A program made the position numbers and the translations under genes. The notes beneath the pieces were generated by a model. That model searched no databases, was not told the origin of the DNA, and saw only the letters and a list, made by a program, of their open reading frames with translations. A stretch of 64,000 nt of DNA from Gigaspora rosea (Eukaryota > Glomeromycota > Glomeromycetes > Diversisporales > Gigasporaceae), in NCBI GenBank assembly GCA_003550325.1, contig QKWP01000347.1, forward strand, positions 283,561 to 347,560. The letters are read 5' to 3'. Shown one piece after another: positions 58,182-64,000 of the stretch (positions within the stretch are counted from its first letter, which is position 1; the number at the start of each line of letters is the position of its first letter).

Positions 58182-59223
58182 CTAAAAATCGTCTAACCGT
58201 TTTCTTCTTCTTTCTGCAGGCTTTTTCGGGACTTTCACATCTTTAGTTATAGCTTCTATTGGGGTTGCATCGTCCTTTTGAACTACTATCTTCGACACAG
58301 TTCGTCCACCACTCGCATACTTCGTTCTTTTCAGCTTCGATTCCAATTCCTCTTTTATAATAACTTCTCGTTTCTTCAAAACTTCGTATTTCAGTCAATT
58401 TTTGATTATAAACGGAGGCCTTATTTTCATCCTTTTCTACTCCAATTTCCTTTTTATGACTGTCATCACGATCGTCATTATCATTAGACGTTCCTTTGGC
58501 TGACGGATTCTGAACGAAGGTCAGAGGGCTTCTGCTTTTCCTTTTCAACACCTATTCTGTCTACATCCTTTCCAACGCCATTTTCTTTACTTTCATCGAT
58601 TTTAACTCCAACTTCTTTATGTTCATCACTTTTACTCCAATTTCTTACAGGCATTTTTGGGTGATTTCCTCTTCTGGGGCCCAATTACATATAAGGGCTT
58701 CACATTTGGCTGCTAATTTTCGAAAGAGGGACTCCAAATCTTTCTCTCATCCACGGAACCAACTGCAGTACCATCGAAAGGCTCTTCTGGGACGAAATGC
58801 AAATCAAGACTCTCTGTTACCGGGCTTTTCTTATCTCTAGACTTTGGGGAAATTTTTAGCGCTGGAACTACTCGAGGGACAGAAGACGTGCTTTTTATTT
58901 TCACCTGTGAGGTCGGTCGAATGTATGAAGGTAGGTACACGTTTTCTTCTTTCCTCTTCTTCGCTGTAGGGGTTATGTCGTATGCTCACTTCTTCAATAA
59001 TTTCCAAGAGAAATTCCAGGGCCTGCGGGATTTGTCTTTCATCAAGATCATGGTTTTCAAGGGTTTTATTGACGATTTCTTGGACTTCATTGGCTTGTTC
59101 TTCAGTAAGTGCGGTAAAACGGGCAGTGCACGTTTCTTCCAGGTAGGTCACTTCCGGGCAATTACTGACGATATGGCTTCCTATTCCACTGTAGGAGCAC
59201 CAAATTTCTTCTTGGGGCTTCAA
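58182..59223 (-). pseudogene. Degenerate gag-like region
   Basis: Overlapping short frames on the minus strand (59223-58837, 58940-58713, 58684-58484, 58551-58243, 58379-58182) look like one frameshifted acidic/basic protein. Near 59190 a CCHC knuckle reads CSYSGIGSHIVSNC, with the second Cys replaced by Ser. This resembles the nucleic-acid-binding part of gag. No enzyme domain is present. Confidence 0.6.
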
Positions 59224-59504
59224 AATTTTTGGACTTTACTAAATATCAGTAGTGGGTATATTTCGTACATTTTCTTTTGCTTTTTCAGGAACATGGTTTC
59301 ATAGAGATGAATCACAAAAAGTGGTCACGGTCTTTCGTTCTGGTCAAATACAATACAAAAAAAAATGAGCGCACTATTCCATCAGTGCCTCAAACAATAC
59401 AGAAACCAAAAAAAACAAAATCATAAAAAGTCGTGGGGTCCACTTGTAATCAAGATTCCAGTCTTCTAACATCCGTATTCGTAAATTCGAGCAGGTATTT
59501 CGTT

Positions 59505-59522
59505 ATCTCACAGTCACCACCA
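59505..59522 (-). other. Primer-binding site of the LTR element
   Basis: Minus strand TGGTGGTGACTGTGAGAT, three bases from the 5' LTR; one base different from the site at 14754-14771. Confidence 0.7.
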
Positions 59523-59525
59523 AAT

Positions 59526-60278
59526 TGTTAGAGACCAATCACACAATAGTGAAACAGACCAGATTATCACAACCCACACACAACCAACTATACAACAAAA
59601 CCAAAGTGAAGCGAAAGAGATTTGGCAACGTAAGGCAAGTTGGTTTGTTACGAGTAGAGTATAAATGCGACAAAGAGCAGTTTTTACAGGTCACAGGTAT
59701 CAATTTTTATTTATTCAATATTCGATTTTTATTATAATTTTGCAAATTCAAGATTCGATATCCTTACAACTTGGGCGAAATCCATTCTATTTATAAAGAA
59801 AATAAAAGAAGGAAAAGAAAAAAAGAAAAAAACTTTGTTGTACTCGTCATTCCTTATTGTGTCAGTTCTACAAGTTCTAATAAAATCGTTCACCCTACAT
59901 GACTATGACAATATACCATCACGGCCACAACCAATTTTATCTGAATTTGGCTTTTTATTTGTTTGCTCTAAGCAACAAATATTCTAAGTTGCTTCTTTGG
60001 GCTTTGCTTTGTCTTGATGAGCTGAGTTTTCCACAGATTCATTTCATGCGCCTCGCCTTCTTTTCTTCTGTACTAAGGTCTTGGAGTACCTGTTCTAATC
60101 TTTTAATCTAATGTTTTTGTCTTGTTCTTTTTACAGATTTTTGAAGGGGTGGGCTTGGTCCGTATTCTTCTGGAGCTGCTTTGTAGCTCGTTTGTTTGTT
60201 GTTTTTTTTTGTTTATTTTTATTATTTTTTTTTATCATGATCACGTGGATCATGGGGTTTCTGATTTAGCCGCCAACA
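59526..60278 (-). repeat. 5' LTR, uninterrupted, 753 bp
   Basis: TGTTAGAGACC ... GCCGCCAACA, direct copy of 55618-57718 without the nested elements. Short open frames inside (59899-60325) mirror those at 57252-57709 and are LTR sequence, not genes. Confidence 0.92.
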
Positions 60279-60282
60279 TTAG

Positions 60283-61798
60283 CAAGCAATTTAGTTTTAT
60301 GAAGGTTCTTTATATGCATATCTAATAAATTGATAAATTTTGATTTTTTTTAAAAAAAATATAACTGTTTAGCGATAACCATTAGATCCAAATAATAAAC
60401 TACACTGTTAAATGACTGAAGCTAAAAATTTATTTATTAAGGCCATTAGCTAAAAACAGCGCTAATATATAAGCAATCAGAACTTGCAAAATTATGAAAG
60501 ATCTACAAAAATCGGCCAATCAGAATGAAAGCCCGTATGCTCTGTGTACCTGCAAATTAACAAAATCTAGACAAACCGAATCATCTACATGATTTAGAGC
60601 TATAAATTCTGTGAATATGCAGCATTTATAGAAAAACATGTAATTTAAAATGTGAATCGATTTTTTTTATAGGGCAATATATGGTGATATTCAATTTAAA
60701 GTTATCAAGTTATCAATTCAATTCAGCTTTATATATCTATGGCATTAGGATTATTTAAATTTGGATTTATCTAAAGCCAATATTACATAATCACTGACCA
60801 CATATACAAAACTTCAGTGTATTTACTAATCTTGTCTTTATGAATGGAAAAAAGCATTCATATAATCTTAATAGTTTTTAGAATGTTTATTCATTTATTT
60901 GACAATTCACGATATAAGGAGAATATTAACAGTAAGATTTTTACCAGTACAATCACATTGAATGTGTAGTATAAAGTGTCAGAGTGCTTTCCATTTTTAA
61001 AAATCTTTTTTTTTTTAGTATAAGTAATGGTTTTCATTTTTCTGATTATAGAAGTTAAAGTGATACTGATACAAAACATGATATTATAATCGAGAAACAA
61101 TTTTATGCATAAATGATAAATGTATCATATTATCATTATTGTAATGATACAACTGTCGTTATCATTATAATAATAATAATTTATTTTTATTATTCTGATA
61201 TACTACTAGTATCTCTAATCTAGGATCTAAATCCAACAACAATACAACTTCTAACTTATCTATTTAGTACCAATATGCATATAATGTAATTTATATGAAT
61301 AATCTGTTGCTTGTAACTTAATTGAAAATTATACCAATCTTTAGAAGATACTCTTTTTTAATAACAAACTATATCGCCTATTACTTATATAAAGTTTATT
61401 AAAAACAAGTATGCATTTTGAAAACCAAACTTTATCTAATTAAAACCTATCTTCAAGTATATTTATTCAAACAAATTCCAACAAAAAACTACCTAACCCC
61501 TAACTTTTCTAAAATAGATTACAATTCCTCTGCAAACTTATTTAGTTATAGTTTTAGAACTAAAGTTCTTAAGACAATATTGTAGTTTATATAAAGGATG
61601 ACAGCTTTTATTATTGCAACTTTAATGATTAAATGCAAAAATTAAGACTTGAATTAGAAGTAAAAATTTTTTTGTAAACAGGAACATATAAAATTTAAGT
61701 AAGTCTAAAGAAAAATTTTAATAGCAAAATGCTAATGCAAGAACTTCAAACTTTATTATACTAAAGTTTTTTAATAATTTTAAAAAAAATTTTATAAA
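60283..61798. other. AT-rich non-coding stretch
   Basis: Nothing recognised except a small palindrome near 61100-61165 (AATGATAAATGTATCAT / ATGATACAACTGTCGTTATCATT). Confidence 0.4.
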
Positions 61799-62495
61799 GG
61801 GTGTGACGACCTAAAGAAGTGGCCAGGTTGTCACCCCCAAGCGGCAGGTCGACGGTTCAAATCCCACTGGCAACGATAATGAAAATTAGGCCTGTGTTGC
61901 GGTAACTGTGGCTCAACATCAGTTGGGTGAAAAACCTGTAACCTTGGTTCCACCATCTTGAATGGAAGCTCTCGGGCGCAATAGTGTTTGTTATACTGAA
62001 AAATCCAAGAAACCAGAAAAACAGAAACCCGTTTGGGAAGACCCGAGTAAGGAGGTAGATTACAATCTCCAACGGTGCTACCATAAATAAGGTCTGTACT
62101 GGGATCTGAACAAACCTTACAAGGGCAAGGGATGTACCTCGTGATTCAAATAACGGACCATGTGGTACTGAAAATCCAGGGGCATAAAACGATGAAATGG
62201 GGCGAAGTTGCTCGACTGGTACTGGATGCCTGCGGGATAAATTAGCCCTAAGGCTATTTGGCTAGTTAATTGGTGGATTTGTATATTTAGATCAGAAAGT
62301 TTTGAATAGGCAACACCCGTAGCGAGTTGCAGGTATAGCAGCTAGTGTAGAACCTGTGGGCGGACTACTTAAATTAGGCACCAAAAGTGCACGTGTGGCT
62401 AGTTGTACCCTCATCTTTGTACACAACCATTTAATTAATAAAGTGTGGTCCAATAAGCCGAGCAAGGCTACAGTCTAAATGTAAAAAAAAAAAAA
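61799..62495 (+). mobile_element. SINE-like retroposon with tRNA-derived head
   Basis: A ~700-bp island of balanced base composition in AT-rich DNA. The head has an A-box-like TGGCCAGGTTG (61820-61830) and a clear B box GGTTCAAATCC (61854-61864). The body is non-coding and the tail is 13 A (62483-62495). Flanks share an imperfect TTTATAA-AAG duplication. This is the layout of a Pol III-transcribed SINE copied by a LINE. The family is unknown to me, and its length is at the upper end for SINEs. Confidence 0.72.
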
Positions 62496-64000
62496 TTTAT
62501 AACAAAGTTATTAAAACAAAACTCAATATATTTTTTTTTATTTAGAAAAGATATAGCTAAAATCAATATTTAAAATTTTATTAAAAATTTTAAAATGTGC
62601 AGGCAAATTTGCCTGTGTTACAATCTAAGGGATATAACTTAGTAAAAACCATAAAAATTCTATTCAAAAACTTATACAACTTTAAATTACATATAGTAGT
62701 CACCAGAATAGCAAAATAATTTTAAAAAAGAATGGTTTACTTAACTCTTGATAAAAATTATATAATATCAATGCAAACTAACTTTAAACATTGTATACTG
62801 CATTATCACTCTTTTTGATTTAGCTTAATTTACTACAGTTACCTCTTTCTAATCAGCCTCCTTCTAATCTGAACACTATTAAACTCTTCTCTAAACCAAA
62901 CAAAATCTTTTAGAACATTTGTAAATTTTATTATAAAGTTCAGATTAACTATATATAACTTTTTGAGAACTGAAATTTTTTAAATTTTTATATAGTAAAA
63001 ATTAGCAGTTTCAGCAGTTCAAAATAGAGAGAGTTGACTATATATGATTTTTTTAAGAGCTTCATAAGTTCTACAATTACAATACAAGCAATTACTAAAT
63101 TTGTTATATTTTCAGAATTATTTTATTACTTTTTGGCATTTTTATTATATTTAGTATAGTAAATAGGTTCTGAAAAATAGAACATTATACGTATAGTAGT
63201 ATAATTGTAGGACTTGTCTGAGTTTGCAAAAAAATTACTAGCTAATCAAATCTAACTAAATTAATCGACAGCAATGGGTGGATTCTAACAATTTCCAAAT
63301 AATAAATAAATTTAATTTACAGATCTACATATATATTTGTTATAATAGATAAACAGATTCTGATAAATATAAAAGTAATATAAACAAAGAATTGACCAAT
63401 TAAATTTATCATATAATATTTAGTTAAATTAGCTTAGGTTTTTTATTACTATAAAAGGGGATGTCTAAAATGGAGACAACTTATATTTAATAATTTTTTC
63501 AATTAACTTTGAGTTAGGATCATCTTATATTAAGATTAGATTAGGTTTTAAATAAATATACAGTATATAAACAAAATTACCTTATTGACATTTTTGATTA
63601 ACACATTGAAGTAGATTTAGACTACTGTTTTTTATTTTTCAATTTTTTTTTTATTTCTTGTTTTGTTTTGCTGATGATCATCAAAATTATATAATTTGAT
63701 TGGTAGTTGATCATATGATTTGCCTCTACATTAGATGTCCCCAGGACCCCAAATAATCTATATAAGCTTATATTTTGGCATCATAGTAAATTTTTTTGTT
63801 AGCATTTTTATATTGGCATATATAAGCTATATTTTAAATAATAGATAAAACGTTTAGGGTTCTTTACTTTTTTTGAATATACTCTATTTGCCTATTAGCT
63901 GTTTTTAAATATAACCTTTTTATCCAATACCTACTTTTTATATATAACCTTATTTAAAAAAGGGCCTATATTAGAAATTTTTTAAATATGACCTCATATA
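62496..64000. other. AT-rich non-coding stretch
   Basis: No gene or structured repeat recognised. From about 63840 there are loose TTTTTAAATATAACCT-type repeats running off the window. Confidence 0.4.

Larger units (their letters stand above)
55618..60278 (-). mobile_element. Non-autonomous LTR retrotransposon
   Basis: Two LTRs, TGTTAGAG ... AACA, flanked by TTAG (55614-55617, 60279-60282). The primer-binding site is beside the right LTR, so the element reads on the minus strand. The 1.8-kb interior (57719-59525) has a gag zinc-knuckle remnant but no protease, reverse transcriptase or integrase. The left LTR carries two DNA transposons; without them it is about 758 bp against 753 bp for the right one. 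PBS and 4-bp duplication match the Ty3 element at 6-15 kb, its likely helper family. Confidence 0.92.

Noticed and set aside
57252..60325. Several open frames on both strands
   Set aside because: They lie in LTRs or in the frameshifted gag remnant; mirrored frames occur in both LTRs and none has a domain on the plus strand.
61799..61870. A functional tRNA gene
   Set aside because: B box is good but no cloverleaf with acceptor stem and anticodon arm could be drawn; it fits a SINE head better.
1..64000. Bacterial or viral cluster, toxin or secondary-metabolite genes
   Set aside because: No such domains were seen. The only coding content is the RNF213-like gene, a transposase and retroelement remnants.

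Overview
The window reads as a piece of an AT-rich, repeat-laden eukaryotic genome, most likely an arbuscular mycorrhizal fungus (Glomeromycotina, Rhizophagus-like). The reasons are the low GC, compact GT-AG introns of 78-106 bp, a giant RNF213-type gene (a family I know to be well represented in these fungi), Ty3 and hAT elements, and TTAGGG-type repeats. This placement is inference. No bacterial-style operon, CRISPR array or complete tRNA gene was found.

Layout: 0-6 kb is non-coding, with MITEs, a ~50-bp satellite built on an ACGTGCAC / CGTTAAGATTCTTAACG unit, and a fold-back element with a perfect 9-bp target duplication. From 6.1 to 15.3 kb lies a decayed Ty3/gypsy retrotransposon on the minus strand with two LTRs, a primer-binding site, broken gag-PR-RT-RH-IN and two later insertions in the integrase. 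From 15.57 to 29.86 kb is the only clear host gene: a 14-exon minus-strand RNF213-like gene predicted at 4375 aa. All 13 splice phases agree. It has CBM20, a paired AAA+ core and an RZ finger, but no visible RING.

From 31 to 38.7 kb is a full-length hAT transposon with an intact 623-aa BED/hAT transposase and a perfect 8-bp target duplication, itself sitting in a ~400-bp MITE. From 38.7 to 53.7 kb is a nest of non-autonomous DNA transposons (hAT-, mariner-, Harbinger- and TTAA-type) and a 5S rRNA gene. It also holds a short stretch identical to an Illumina adapter beside a 44-base T run, almost certainly an assembly artefact. From 55.6 to 60.3 kb is a non-autonomous LTR element on the minus strand, with two DNA transposons nested in its 3' LTR. 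Its primer-binding site nearly matches that of the Ty3 element. At 61.8-62.5 kb is a tRNA-headed, poly(A)-tailed SINE-like element.

The genes work as separate units. The RNF213-like gene is a host locus between repeat fields. The hAT transposase could act on its own element. The Ty3 family probably supplied the machinery for the gag-remnant LTR element. Most other content is passive repeats whose insertion order can be read from nesting and target duplications.
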